Source of the DNA: Methylacidiphilum kamchatkense Kam1
Lineage (GTDB): Bacteria > Verrucomicrobiota > Verrucomicrobiia > Methylacidiphilales > Methylacidiphilaceae
Direction: 5' to 3'
NCBI RefSeq assembly: GCF_007475525.1
Contig: NZ_CP037899.1
Coordinates: 1-64,000, forward strand
DNA length: 64,000 nucleotides
The position numbers and the translations under genes were made by a program. Positions 1 through 9,579 of this stretch are shown one piece after another. Each line of letters begins with the position of its first letter. Positions within the stretch are counted from its first letter, which is position 1. Below the pieces are notes generated by a model. The model saw only the letters and a program-made list of their open reading frames with translations. It ran no database searches and was not told the origin of the DNA.

Positions 1-252
1 ATATTTAAAAAATTTATTTTTTTAAAATGTCAATTTTCTTGTGAGAGAAAAAAAATTAAAAAGAATAAAAAATCTATTTCAAAGAAAAACATAATGATGA
101 TGTGAATAACTTTGATTACCATTTCCACTTTTTATCATTAAGCAAATAGTTTTATTGTGAAAAAAATATTTAAATATTGATGCTTAATGAGTTATAAAAA
201 TTGATTCAAAATAGTATATCTGAAAACAAAAAAAAATAATTGTGAATAACTT
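1..252. other. oriC: Probable replication origin region (oriC)
   Basis: Very AT-rich DNA directly before dnaA. Three perfect copies of the DnaA-box sequence TGTGAATAA (reverse complement TTATTCACA) lie at 101-109, 241-249 and 252-260; the last overlaps the GTG start of dnaA. A near match TGTGAAAAA is at 156-164. Boxes, AT-rich DNA and dnaA next door are the usual bacterial origin arrangement. The box overlapping the start codon suggests DnaA also represses its own gene. The left part of the region may lie outside the window. No experiment or skew plot supports it here. Confidence 0.7.
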
Positions 253-1611
253 GTGAATAAAGTGGCTACTACTGAATATCATTCCCTTTGGGATGGCATA
301 TGTTTAGAACTTCAAAAAGTGATATCCAGAGAAGCGATTGAAAAGTGGTTTTATCCCATAGAATTGATAGGTATAGAAAATGATGTTTTAATACTGAAGG
401 CTCCTGATCCGATTTATCAATATTGGATAGAAGAAAATTATTTACCTCAGGTTATCGGTGCTTCTTCTAGAATTCTTGGCAAAAATCTGAAGGTTTCTTT
501 TTATCATGATCAAAAGCAAAAGGGGATAATAGAAAAATCTTCTAAACAGCCTTGTCAAGAAGAAAAATCAGTCATTGAATCAAAAGGATTAAATTTAAAA
601 TTTTCTTTTGAAAACTTCGTAGTAGGACCAAATTGCGAGTTTGCTGCAGCGGCTGCAAAAGCAGTAGCGGAATCTCCAGCCAAAGCTTATAATCCTCTTT
701 TTTTATATGGAAAAGTTGGCTTAGGCAAGACACATCTGATGCAGGCTATAGGCAATTATATTCTTAAAAAGAACAAGAGAATCCTTCTTCAATATGTCAC
801 CTCGGAGCAGTTTACCAACGAATTTATTGAGGCTATCCAAAAAGGAAATCTTGTGCAGTTTAGAAAAAAATATAGGCAAATCGATGTGCTTTTGATTGAT
901 GATATTCAATTTTTAGCTGGGAAAGAAAGATCACAAGAAGAATTTTTTCACACATTTAACTGCCTTTTTGATGGGAGTAAGCAGATTGTATTAAGTGGAG
1001 ATGAAGCCCCAAGTGCTCTTCAGAACCTGGAGAAAAGGCTTATATCTAGGTTTGAATGGGGATTGACAGCCGAAATACTCCCTCCTGGAATTGAAGTCAG
1101 ATTAGCTATATTAAAAAATAAATTGAAAAATTATTCCATTTCTATCGAAGAAAAAATTTTAGAATTTATTGCAGAAAGAATAAAAACAAATGTACGACAA
1201 CTGGAAGGAGCTTTAAATAGACTTTGTGCTTATATTTCTATTCATAAGCGTGAAATAGTTAGTTTAGAAGAAGTAGAATCGCTTCTCAAGGATCTTATTT
1301 CCATCCAACCATCAAAAACAATTACAATTGAAATGATTCAAAAGATGGTCTGTGAGGCTTATGATATTAGGTATTCGGATATGGTTTCAAAAAGAAGAAT
1401 ATCTTCGATAGCTTTTCCCAGAATGGTGGCTATGTATTTGGCTAGAAAGCTGACCAATTTTTCATTATCTCAGATTGGTGAAAGCTTTGGTGGAAGAGAT
1501 CATGGAACAGTCCTCCATGCACAAAGAACCATTTCAGAAAAAATGGCTCAAGATCCAGATCTAATGCAGCTCATAAAAAAAATCACCGAAAGATTAACTT
1601 CTTCTCAATAA
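253..1611 (+). CDS. dnaA: Chromosomal replication initiator protein DnaA
   Basis: DnaA binds the origin boxes as an ATP complex, melts the AT-rich DNA and loads the DnaB helicase. The 452-residue length is normal. An N-terminal DnaB-interaction domain and a variable linker (about residues 90-110) precede the AAA+ domain, with Walker A GKVGLGKTHL near 153 and Walker B LLIDDIQFL near 214. The C-terminal DNA-binding domain carries the signature GGRDHGTVLHA near 413. The usual first residues of Walker A, GG, are GK here, which should not disable the loop. The start is GTG, lying inside the third TGTGAATAA box, so autoregulation is likely (inference). dnaN follows about 200 bases later. Confidence 0.97.
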   Translation: MNKVATTEYHSLWDGICLELQKVISREAIEKWFYPIELIGIENDVLILKAPDPIYQYWIEENYLPQVIGASSRILGKNLKVSFYHDQKQKGIIEKSSKQPCQEEKSVIESKGLNLKFSFENFVVGPNCEFAAAAAKAVAESPAKAYNPLFLYGKVGLGKTHLMQAIGNYILKKNKRILLQYVTSEQFTNEFIEAIQKGNLVQFRKKYRQIDVLLIDDIQFLAGKERSQEEFFHTFNCLFDGSKQIVLSGDEAPSALQNLEKRLISRFEWGLTAEILPPGIEVRLAILKNKLKNYSISIEEKILEFIAERIKTNVRQLEGALNRLCAYISIHKREIVSLEEVESLLKDLISIQPSKTITIEMIQKMVCEAYDIRYSDMVSKRRISSIAFPRMVAMYLARKLTNFSLSQIGESFGGRDHGTVLHAQRTISEKMAQDPDLMQLIKKITERLTSSQ

Positions 1612-1816
1612 AATGTGAATGGTTGTGAAAAAAAGGGGTTTTTTTAAAAAATTTGCTTAAAGTATGAAATTATTAACAAGAATTGATAAAATATTCAAAA
1701 TAAAAGAAGGAAAAAAGTCTTTGCTTTATAAGGATTAAGAAGGTTTTTCCCTTTTTTTATTATTCTTATGAATTCTATGTATAAGAAAAACAGAGTGGTA
1801 TTATTGGAGAACAAGC
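1612..1816. other. AT-rich dnaA-dnaN spacer
   Basis: Non-coding spacer of 205 bases, rich in A and T runs. Two imperfect DnaA-box-like words, TGTGAATGG (1614-1622) and TGTGAAAAA (1624-1632), stand just after the dnaA stop, so the origin may be bipartite around dnaA. It must also hold the dnaN promoter, which I cannot place with confidence. GGAGA at 1806-1810 is the likely dnaN ribosome site. Confidence 0.35.
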
Positions 1817-2932
1817 ATGAAATTTTGTGTGGATAAAAACCAATTCATTGAATCTTTATCGCTAATTCAAAGTATTATCAACCCTAGATCGACTCTTCCA
1901 ATTCTGAGTCATTTGCATTTGACGGCGCAGATTCCTGATTTGGTTGTACTGTTTGCTACTGATCTACAAACAAGCTTAAAATTAAACCTAAAAGCAACAG
2001 TTACAGAAAGTGGAATAACCACTTTGCCCGCCCGAAGACTATTAACCATTGTCAGAGAGCTAGAGTCAAATGAACTAACTCTAGAAACGGATTCTAATCA
2101 CCTCACAACACTTTCTTCAGGCAATTGTTTATTTAAGTTAAACGGGTTGCCAGAAGATGACTATCCAAAATTCTCTCCTGGAAAGTTTAATAATTTTATG
2201 GAAATGCCCCAAAGCAAATTACGGAAGATGCTTAAAATGGTCGAGTATGCCATGGCTGACGAAAGCAGACCTGCATTAAATGGGGCGTGGTTTTCGGTAA
2301 AATCAGGTCGTTTTGAAGTGGCGGCTACCGATGGGAAAAGGTTGGCTTATGTTTTTGATGACTTTAAGACTAATGGTTTGGAAGCTGAAGGGATTGTTCC
2401 AGCCAAAGCCATCTTGGAAATTTCTAGGATACTAGAGAATTCTGACAAGGCTCTAAAGATGTTTTTGGATCCAAATAAAATTTTTTTAGAATACGACAAT
2501 ATTCTCTTTTTTTCTAAACTTATTGAAGGCAAATATCCTAATTTTAAACAGGTTATTCCTAAGGCTACCACAGAAAAAGCGGTTATTGATCGTAACACCT
2601 TTATGCATTCTATCCGTAGAGTTTCTTCCATTGCTTCTAGTGGTTCTGGATCGATTCCAATTATCCTTAATTTTGTAGGGAATCAAGAATTAGTCCTTTC
2701 TTGTCAGGCCCCAGAAATTGGACAAGCCAAAGAGACCATCAGTATAAAAGAATTTAAAGGGGAGCCATTTTCAATTCCTTTTAATCCTTTCTATCTTTTG
2801 GATCCTTTAAAAGAAATGGAAAAAGAGGATGTCATTTTAGAATTTATTAATCCGTCAACCAAAGGTAATCCCTGTCTGATAACGGAAGGGACGAATTTTG
2901 TCTATGTTTTAATGCCAATTAAAAATCAATAA
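1817..2932 (+). CDS. dnaN: DNA polymerase III beta subunit (sliding clamp)
   Basis: The clamp encircles DNA and tethers DNA polymerase III and repair proteins. The 371-residue length and the three repeated clamp folds fit the family. Recognisable segments are the N-terminal NPRSTLPILSHL, the middle ATDGKRLAYV and the C-terminal end VYVLMPIK, the typical YVLMPMR tail near the protein-binding groove. It follows dnaA in the common order, but recF and gyrB, often next, are absent here. An unknown gene starts 12 bases downstream and may be cotranscribed. Confidence 0.97.
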   Translation: MKFCVDKNQFIESLSLIQSIINPRSTLPILSHLHLTAQIPDLVVLFATDLQTSLKLNLKATVTESGITTLPARRLLTIVRELESNELTLETDSNHLTTLSSGNCLFKLNGLPEDDYPKFSPGKFNNFMEMPQSKLRKMLKMVEYAMADESRPALNGAWFSVKSGRFEVAATDGKRLAYVFDDFKTNGLEAEGIVPAKAILEISRILENSDKALKMFLDPNKIFLEYDNILFFSKLIEGKYPNFKQVIPKATTEKAVIDRNTFMHSIRRVSSIASSGSGSIPIILNFVGNQELVLSCQAPEIGQAKETISIKEFKGEPFSIPFNPFYLLDPLKEMEKEDVILEFINPSTKGNPCLITEGTNFVYVLMPIKNQ

Positions 2933-2944
2933 GAGCCTGATTTT

Positions 2945-3331
2945 ATGATACGACGAAGTGGATACATTGGTGTTTTTTTACAACCTTTTACAAAAGAAGA
3001 AATTGAGAAATTTGTGGCACATTGGTTGGAGCGTTTTGAAAGAGTTGAACAGGTAATTCCTGGACAAGGGAACTATACGTCAACCATGGTAATAGAAAAA
3101 CTGGACGATATTTTTTATGAAGAACATCCGCAATTTCGAATTATTCAGGGTGATGAATTTGCTTGGGTATATCTTTCCCATAACCGGCAGATTATAGAAA
3201 CCACTGGCTTTTTCTCCGATCACATTCCACTTAGTCTTGAAGTTCTTCTGGAATTACCGAATCTTATAGAAGTCGTAGAAGAAACCAATGAAAAAAGACT
3301 GAAGGAACTTGAAGAAGAGCATTATTTCTGA
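2945..3331 (+). CDS. Conserved-looking hypothetical protein
   Basis: A 128-residue soluble, acidic protein with no signal peptide or membrane segment. It begins only 12 bases after dnaN and in the same direction, so it is probably part of the same transcript. I do not recognise a family. Visible features are a hydrophobic N-terminal strand (GYIGVFLQPF), aromatic-rich central segments and a charged helical C-terminus with KRLKELEEEHYF. Position suggests a housekeeping role but gives no function. Confidence 0.6.
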   Translation: MIRRSGYIGVFLQPFTKEEIEKFVAHWLERFERVEQVIPGQGNYTSTMVIEKLDDIFYEEHPQFRIIQGDEFAWVYLSHNRQIIETTGFFSDHIPLSLEVLLELPNLIEVVEETNEKRLKELEEEHYF

Positions 3332-3378
3332 TTTTTTTTTTATTTTTTTTACTTTATCCCCAAATCCTATTTTTATCT

Positions 3379-3930
3379 ATGAAGGGGTCTCCATCGGCGC
3401 CACCACATTATTTATCTACCTTGAATAAAACAGAGATTTTTAAATGGTATTTATTCAAAGTCTTTTTCTTTATTCTAAACTTGAGTCTTTTTCTGTTGCT
3501 TGATTGGATAACAAAATCTTGGGTTTCTTCTTTTTTTAGAAATTCCTTTAATAAACAATTGATTCCAGGTTTTTTAGATCTTGTCTTTGTTGAAAATACA
3601 GGGATTGCTTTTGGATTATTTGCTGGAAACAATGGATTTTGGGAATATTTTACACTATTATTAATTTTAATAGGCTTTATTTTTTTTAGAAAAAAAATTT
3701 TTTCGAATTTTTTTCATATGCTTATTAGCTCTTTAATATTTGCAGGTGCCATAGGGAATTGGATAGATAGAGTGATTCATGGCCATGTGATCGATTTTAT
3801 AGATATTCATATTTTAGAATATCATTGGCCTGCTTTTAATCTAGCTGATGCGTATCTGACTATCGGTTTTATTTGTATTTTATTGGAATCGGCATTGTCT
3901 TCTAAACGAACAGTTAAAAAAACAACTTAA
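3379..3930 (+). CDS. lspA: Lipoprotein signal peptidase (SPase II)
   Basis: Inner-membrane aspartyl protease that removes signal peptides from prolipoproteins after lipid attachment. The 183 residues contain four hydrophobic helices (about 29-48, 75-95, 103-122, 149-171). The family motifs are present: VENTGIAFGLF, then GNWIDRVIHGHVIDFID with one catalytic Asp, and FNLADAYLTIG with the other. The N-terminus carries an extra polar stretch of about 20 residues before the first helix, so a later start cannot be excluded. nadA follows after 8 bases. Confidence 0.95.
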   Translation: MKGSPSAPPHYLSTLNKTEIFKWYLFKVFFFILNLSLFLLLDWITKSWVSSFFRNSFNKQLIPGFLDLVFVENTGIAFGLFAGNNGFWEYFTLLLILIGFIFFRKKIFSNFFHMLISSLIFAGAIGNWIDRVIHGHVIDFIDIHILEYHWPAFNLADAYLTIGFICILLESALSSKRTVKKTT

Positions 3931-3938
3931 AACAAAAA

Positions 3939-4865
3939 ATGGATGTAAGAGAAAAAAAAGAAACTGTTTTAAAACTTAAAAAAGAAAAGCGTGCTATTAT
4001 TTTAGCCCATAATTATCAGTTGCCTGAAATTCAGGAAGTAGCCGATTATATAGGAGATTCCCTAGGACTTTCTTTTAAAGCCAGGGATACTACGGCAGAA
4101 CGGATTGTTTTTTGTGGGGTTCATTTTATGGCTGAAACAGCCAAGATATTAAACCCAAATAGAAAAGTAATCCTTCCTGATTTGGAAGCGGGTTGTTCTC
4201 TTTCGGATACCTGTTCTTATGAAGAACTTCTTGAATACAAAATGAAGAATCCAGAGGTTTTTATTGTAGCTTATGTCAATACCTCTGCGGCGGTAAAATC
4301 ACTAAGTGATTGTATTTGTACTTCCGCTAATGCCATAAAAATCATCGAAAAAGTCCCTCTTGATAAGAAAATTCTTTTCGTTCCAGATCAAAATTTAGGT
4401 GAATGGGTACAAAGCAAGACAGGTAGACAGATGGATTTGTGGCCTGGAGAATGCTATGTGCATGTGGAATTTACGCATCAATCCCTCTTACATTTGAAAA
4501 AAAATTATCCCTCTGCTCCAATTGTGGCTCATCCAGAGTGTGAAAGAGCAGTAAGAATGCTTGCGGATGAGGTCTGTTCGACTGAACAGATGATCAGGTA
4601 TTGTAGAAACCATCCGGCTAAAACGTTTATAATTGTGACCGAAGTTGGAATGACGACTAGGCTGAAAAAAGAAATTCCAGAGAAGGATTTCATCCCGGCT
4701 TCGACACCCAGATGTGCTTGCTCTCAATGTAAATTCATGAAAAAGATCACCCTAGATAAGGTTATCTCTTCTCTTGAAAGGGATTATCCTGAAATTGATG
4801 TGCCAGTAGAAATCCGTAAAAAAGCTTTTATTCCTATTCAACAAATGTTGGAGTGGAGTGAATAA
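3939..4865 (+). CDS. nadA: Quinolinate synthase
   Basis: Condenses iminoaspartate with dihydroxyacetone phosphate to give quinolinate for NAD synthesis; cytoplasmic, with a [4Fe-4S] cluster. The 308 residues match the shorter NadA class. Conserved parts are the N-terminal ILAHNYQLPEIQEVADYIGD, GVHFMAETAKIL, the cluster cysteine in AGCSLSD, PEC near the middle and the C-terminal CSQCKFM. It starts 8 bases after lspA, so the two are likely cotranscribed. nadB and nadC are not in the window. Confidence 0.96.
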   Translation: MDVREKKETVLKLKKEKRAIILAHNYQLPEIQEVADYIGDSLGLSFKARDTTAERIVFCGVHFMAETAKILNPNRKVILPDLEAGCSLSDTCSYEELLEYKMKNPEVFIVAYVNTSAAVKSLSDCICTSANAIKIIEKVPLDKKILFVPDQNLGEWVQSKTGRQMDLWPGECYVHVEFTHQSLLHLKKNYPSAPIVAHPECERAVRMLADEVCSTEQMIRYCRNHPAKTFIIVTEVGMTTRLKKEIPEKDFIPASTPRCACSQCKFMKKITLDKVISSLERDYPEIDVPVEIRKKAFIPIQQMLEWSE

Positions 4866-4903
4866 AAAAATCAAGATAGAATGATCCTTAAGAACAGAAA
4901 AGA

Positions 4904-5512
4904 GTGAAAAAGTTTGTTCTGGATACCAGTGTCTTTACAAATCCAGATATTACGCAACAATTTGGAGAGGACGATGCAACGGTTTTTTCAAATTTTCTTT
5001 CTTTAGCGACCAAAGCCGATGCGCAATTTTTTATGCCGTCGTCTGCCTATCAAGAACTGAAAATTATGAAAGGAGCCGGTTTTTTCTCTTCCGATTTTGA
5101 ATTGACTGTCCACATTCGTTCACCTCGAAAATTTACTCTTCTGATTCCTGGTTTCGTTCTTTATGATTTCATTGAAGAAATAAGGAAAAGAATTGATCAT
5201 GGGCTAAGGATAGCTGAGGAACATTTGAAACTTGCAGGACCCAATGGAGGAAGTCCCATTCCTTTCGATCAGTTGGTAAACCGCTTAAGAAATCGTTATC
5301 GTGAAGCCTTAAGACAAGGCATCCTTGATAGCAGGGAGGATGTTGATGTCATTCTTTTAGCTTATGAATTGGAAGGGATTTTAGTAACAGCTGATGAAGG
5401 CATGAAAAAATGGGCTGATAAGATGGGCATTGAAATAATGAATGCAAAATTTTTAAGAGATTGTTTAAAAAATCTAATCAAACCGGAGGGCTCCGGAGAG
5501 CCAGTTTCTTAA
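4904..5512 (+). CDS. PIN-domain RNA ligase partner protein
   Basis: A 202-residue PIN-fold protein resembling the family called RNA ligase partner protein, normally encoded beside Pab1020/Rnl3-type RNA ligases. PIN acidic residues are visible: Asp7 in FVLDTSVF, Glu in AYQEL, Asp in [16 protein letters not shown], and VTADEGM. PIN proteins are typically metal-dependent ribonucleases, so cutting or trimming RNA ends before ligation is plausible (inference). The start is GTG at 4904. Its 3' end overlaps the ligase on the other strand by 39 bases, an unusual convergent arrangement for partners. Confidence 0.85.
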   Translation: MKKFVLDTSVFTNPDITQQFGEDDATVFSNFLSLATKADAQFFMPSSAYQELKIMKGAGFFSSDFELTVHIRSPRKFTLLIPGFVLYDFIEEIRKRIDHGLRIAEEHLKLAGPNGGSPIPFDQLVNRLRNRYREALRQGILDSREDVDVILLAYELEGILVTADEGMKKWADKMGIEIMNAKFLRDCLKNLIKPEGSGEPVS

Positions 5513-6574
5513 AGTGTCGCTAGTCGAAGGAAAAGTCTTTTCAAATTCCAAAATCCAATAGTTGTTCTCTTGGTATAATTTCTTTATGATTACATGTTCT
5601 TGATGTCCTGGAATATGTTTGAGATGTTCGATAAAATATTCAGCATTTTTTGATTCTCTAAATCGACATCGAAAAAATCTGGAGGAGCGACCATGTTCTC
5701 GCACATTTTTGAGTACTTCTTTGATTCCACAAACAAACGCTTTTCCTAGTTTTTCTTCCCAGTTGTTTTCTTCGATCAGTCCCAGTTCTGTTAAAAACAA
5801 CACATACCGTAAGATTCTATCGATAAAATAGTTAGGGCTCACGTCTAAAATCTTATGAGAAACAACGGCAATATCGTTCAAATCAGAATTTGCTGTGACG
5901 TATTTTGCGCGCCGGCCAAAAGGCTCTTCTTTAAAAACAACTCCTTCTCTGTATTCGTTGTGAAGTGATAACAAAATTTTTTTTATTTGACTCAAGTCTT
6001 TAGGTTGGTTTTCAAAAAGGCCAAAATTCTTAACCGAAGGCAATGCATATCGACTAATAAGCTCGTGTTTCTCTCGTTCAGGCAGAAATTCCATAGTAGA
6101 ATCTTTTGCAATATCAAAAATAAAAAGCTTAATATCTTCAGAAACTAATGGGGTAGGTCCCTCAATGTAGGGACTTCCAGGTCCAGTAATTTCCCCACAT
6201 AAAACGAGATTGGGATGATCGATGAAAATCTCTACATTCAGAAGATCCAATATTCTGTCCGTACTGAATGGGCAGATAAATCCTCCTCGAGTAGCACAAT
6301 AAATTTGACCTTCATGGTGAAAAATCCGGACGTTATAACCGTCGACTTTTTCTTCCATCCAAAAGGAACCAGAAAATTGTTCTCGTAGTCCGGACTCCAA
6401 GGAGTTTATTCTTCCGATTTTAGGGAAACCTGCAATGATAAGATCTTTAAAAATAATGCTTCCCTCTGGCCATCCCCCATAGGCACTCGTCAATCGAGTA
6501 TAAGTCTTTTCGTGAAACTTCCCTTGGATACCTTTTTTTTTGGCAAGAATTTCTTCAATGAATAGTTCAGACAT
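5474..6574 (-). CDS. ATP-dependent RNA ligase, Rnl3 (Pab1020) family
   Basis: Covalent nucleotidyltransferase that joins or circularises RNA, a family best known in archaea and a few thermophilic bacteria. The 366-residue length fits. Motif I is [11 protein letters not shown] with the AMP-accepting Lys at residue 76, followed by [16 protein letters not shown], a LFIFDIA strand, EGVVFKEE (motif IV) and [10 protein letters not shown] (motif V). A helical C-terminal domain typical of Rnl3 follows. It is convergent with the PIN partner and shares 39 bases at the 3' ends. The cellular substrate is unknown. Confidence 0.9.
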   Translation of the reverse strand: MSELFIEEILAKKKGIQGKFHEKTYTRLTSAYGGWPEGSIIFKDLIIAGFPKIGRINSLESGLREQFSGSFWMEEKVDGYNVRIFHHEGQIYCATRGGFICPFSTDRILDLLNVEIFIDHPNLVLCGEITGPGSPYIEGPTPLVSEDIKLFIFDIAKDSTMEFLPEREKHELISRYALPSVKNFGLFENQPKDLSQIKKILLSLHNEYREGVVFKEEPFGRRAKYVTANSDLNDIAVVSHKILDVSPNYFIDRILRYVLFLTELGLIEENNWEEKLGKAFVCGIKEVLKNVREHGRSSRFFRCRFRESKNAEYFIEHLKHIPGHQEHVIIKKLYQENNYWILEFEKTFPSTSDTLRNWLSGALRFD

Positions 6575-6815
6575 AAGAAAACTATAATAGGATGGAGCCG
6601 ATTTTTTAAGGTTAAATGCTTTCGGAGGGAATTTATTCTAGGAGAGAAATTTTTTTAAAGTTAATGGAATATAGCGGGTTTTTTAAAAATTAAAATTGCA
6701 AGATAGCCGAAAATCACTATATCGTTTTTTTGGTTTTTTTCCGCGTGTAAAAATTCACATTTAAAAAAAGCTAAAATTATCTAAGAAAGACAATAAAAGG
6801 TGTCATGGCGTGAAT

Positions 6816-6834
6816 TTTTTGTCGACGACAAAAA
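6816..6834. promoter_or_regulatory. Palindrome upstream of ugd (possible operator)
   Basis: A 19-base perfect palindrome with one central base: arms TTTTTGTCG and CGACAAAAA. It lies 38 bases before the ugd start in a 298-base spacer between divergent genes. A further CGACA copy follows at 6836-6840. Length and position suit a dimeric repressor or activator site, but the AT flanks could also form a short hairpin in RNA. No regulator is known for it. Confidence 0.35.
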
Positions 6835-6872
6835 TCGACAGTGTCCATCACATTCATTGAACAATTTAAAAA

Positions 6873-8161
6873 ATGAAAATCTCAATCATAGGTTCTGGTT
6901 ATGTGGGATTAACAACAGGAGCTTGCTTTGCTGATATTGGTCATGAAGTCATTTGCATAGACAATGATTCAAACAAAATAAAATCCCTCCTTGCAGGAAA
7001 TATTCCTATTTATGAACCTGGACTGGAAGAGCTGGTCCAAAAAATGTTAAGAAGGGAACGCTTCATTTTACTGAGAGCATAGAGGAAGGGGTTGAAAAGA
7101 GTTTAGTCATTTTCATTGCAGTCCCTACACCTCCCTTGGAAGATGGCAGTGTCGACATGACTTATATTGAAAAGGTCGCCAGACAAATTGCTGCTGTTTT
7201 AAAAGATTATAGAGTCATTGTTGATAAAAGTACTGTTCCAGTCAAAACCGGGGAAAAAGTCTATCAAACTATCAAAAGATATAATAGCCATAATAGCGAA
7301 TTTGATGTCGTGAGTAATCCTGAATTTTTGAGAGAGGGTGTTGCCATCCATGATTTGCTTTATCCTGACCGTGTTGTAATTGGTGCTACCAGTGAAAGAG
7401 CTATTAAAATAATGAAAGAAGTTTACGCTCCTTTTAAGGCTCCGATACTCATCACAGATCTAAATTCCGCAGAACTTATCAAGCATGCCTCCAATAGTTT
7501 TCTTGCTTTAAAGATTTCGTATATCAATGCCTTATCAAGGATATGCGAGGCAGCTGGAGCCAATGTGCAAATGGTGGCAGAGGGAATGGGATTGGATCAC
7601 AGAATAGGCAAGCATTTTCTTAAAGCTGGCATAGGGTGGGGAGGGTCCTGTTTCCCAAAGGATGTGGCTGCTTTTATCAAAATCTCACAGGAATTGGGCT
7701 ACGATTTTAAGCTGCTCAAAGAAGTGTCTCAAATTAATAACGACCAAAAGGAAATATTTTTACGAAAAATTCGCAATGTTCTATGGGTTTTAAAAGATAA
7801 AAGGATTGGCCTTTTGGGCTTAGCTTTTAAAAACAATACGGATGATGTAAGATGTAGTGTTGCTATGGATCTTGCACGAGTTTTTTTGAAAGAAGGAGCA
7901 ATTGTGCAAGCTTATGATCCAAAAGCAATGAGAAAGGCAGAAGAAGTACTACCTTCGATTCATTATTGTTCCTCAGCTTTAGATGTCGCTGAAGAGGCTG
8001 ACTGCATAGTTATTGCAACGGAATGGGAGGAGTTTATAAATCTAGATTGGAAATCGATGAAATCAAAAATGATCAGCCCGATCATTTTTGATGGTAGAAA
8101 TCTACTCGACAAAAAAAAGATGATCGAAATGGGTTATCATTACGTTGGGGTTGGAAACTAA
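6873..8161 (+). CDS. ugd: UDP-glucose 6-dehydrogenase (one frame break)
   Basis: Oxidises UDP-glucose to UDP-glucuronate with NAD for envelope polysaccharides. The first 57 codons give the Rossmann start [20 protein letters not shown], then the frame is lost in an A6 run at 7039-7044. Adding one A restores [15 protein letters not shown] and a continuous 429-residue protein of normal family length. Later motifs are intact: [21 protein letters not shown], the catalytic region [12 protein letters not shown], and [13 protein letters not shown] read this as one gene with a sequencing error or a very recent mutation. purA starts 10 bases downstream. Confidence 0.88.
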
Positions 8162-8171
8162 AGGCTGGATC

Positions 8172-9440
8172 ATGAATTCTGTTCTTGTTGGAGCTCAGTG
8201 GGGAGACGAAGGGAAAGGAAAAATAATTGATTTTTTAACCCAAGATGTCGATGTCGTTGTCCGATGTCAGGGAGGAGATAATGCGGGGCATACGGTAGAG
8301 GTTCATGACGAAAAGTTTGTGCTCCATCTTATCCCTTCAGGAATCTTATGGCCTGATAAGTTTTGTTTGCTGGGCAGTGGCATGGTTATTGATCCAGTGT
8401 CACTAGTTGATGAAATAAAAAATATAGAAAAAAGAGGTATTGAAATACGCAGCCGGCTATTTATTTCTGAAACAGCTCACATGGTCTTTCCTTATCATAG
8501 GATTATTGATGAACTTCTTGAAAGGAGGCGGGGAAAAGGCCGGATTGGTACAACAAAAAAGGGCATTGGACCAGCCTACGCGGATAAAGTAAGCCGAGTT
8601 GGGCTCCGTATCCTTGACCTTCTTGATAGAAAGAAATTTTCTGAAAAGCTCAAGATACTTGTTGAAGAAAAAAACCGCTATATAAATTTTCTAGGTGGAG
8701 AGCCTGTGTTATGGAATGAAATTGCTGATGCTTATTTAGCAGCAGCTGATGAAATTGCTTCAATGGTCACAAACACTACGCTTTGGCTGCATGAAGCTTC
8801 CCTTTCAAGGAAAAAAATTCTTTTTGAGAGTGCACAAGGAACATTCCTTGATATCGATTTTGGAACTTATCCTTTTGTAACCTCATCCAATACCACTGCT
8901 GGAGGCGCTATTACCGGTAGTGGATTGCCTCCACATAAAATCTCTCGAGTTATAGGTTGTATGAAAGCCTATACCACGCGGGTTGGGGAAGGCCCTTTTC
9001 CAGTAGAAAATGCTGAGCTTTCTAATATGCTCCATTCGACAGGCAGAGAGTTTGGGTCGACAACGGGTAGGGCGAGACGATGTGGTTGGTTTGACGGCGT
9101 TTTGGCTAGATATGCCTCTTTGATTAATGGCTTTCACGAAGTGGCTGTTACCAATCTCGATGGGCTTGATACTATAGAAAAGATCCCCATTTGTGTGGCT
9201 TATGAATATAAGGGAAAGATTTTAAAATATCCTCCCAATTCTGTAGAACAGTTGGAAGAGTGCATCCCTATTTATGAGGAAATGCCAGGTTGGCTCGAAT
9301 ATACTGGAGGGGTTAGATGTTTTAAAGAGTTACCTAAAGCTGCTCAAGAGTATTTGAAGAAGTTGGGAGTTCTTGTGGGAGCTCCAATTAAAATTGTGTC
9401 AGTTGGAGCCGATAGGGAACAGACTTTTTTTGTAGATTAA
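8172..9440 (+). CDS. purA: Adenylosuccinate synthetase
   Basis: Joins IMP and aspartate using GTP in the first committed step to AMP. I place the start at ATG 8172, giving 422 residues beginning MNSVLVGAQWGDEGKGK, because the family begins at this point and AAGG lies just upstream; an in-frame ATG at 8145 would overlap ugd. Motifs seen are the GDEGKGK loop, the NAGHTV region, GTTKKGIGPAY, and the GTP-specificity segment VTNLDGLD. All are intact. Confidence 0.96.
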   Translation: MNSVLVGAQWGDEGKGKIIDFLTQDVDVVVRCQGGDNAGHTVEVHDEKFVLHLIPSGILWPDKFCLLGSGMVIDPVSLVDEIKNIEKRGIEIRSRLFISETAHMVFPYHRIIDELLERRRGKGRIGTTKKGIGPAYADKVSRVGLRILDLLDRKKFSEKLKILVEEKNRYINFLGGEPVLWNEIADAYLAAADEIASMVTNTTLWLHEASLSRKKILFESAQGTFLDIDFGTYPFVTSSNTTAGGAITGSGLPPHKISRVIGCMKAYTTRVGEGPFPVENAELSNMLHSTGREFGSTTGRARRCGWFDGVLARYASLINGFHEVAVTNLDGLDTIEKIPICVAYEYKGKILKYPPNSVEQLEECIPIYEEMPGWLEYTGGVRCFKELPKAAQEYLKKLGVLVGAPIKIVSVGADREQTFFVD

Positions 9441-9579
9441 TACATCTTAAAAAAAATGAGGGCATAATTCAGAATAAATTTTTTTTCAATAAAATTCTGA
9501 GCATCTTAGTCTATAGATGTTTTATCCTTAAATTCGGGAAAAGAAAAATTGGAGAAGGAAAATTCAAACTTTTATTTAG

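Noticed and set aside
5482-5495. CCGGAG-GG-CTCCGG palindrome at the overlap of the RNA ligase and PIN genes
   Set aside because: Loop of two bases is too short for a stable hairpin and no T run follows on either strand, so I do not call a bidirectional terminator.
6873-7082. 69-codon stand-alone protein
   Set aside because: It is the N-terminus of UDP-glucose dehydrogenase followed by out-of-frame codons.
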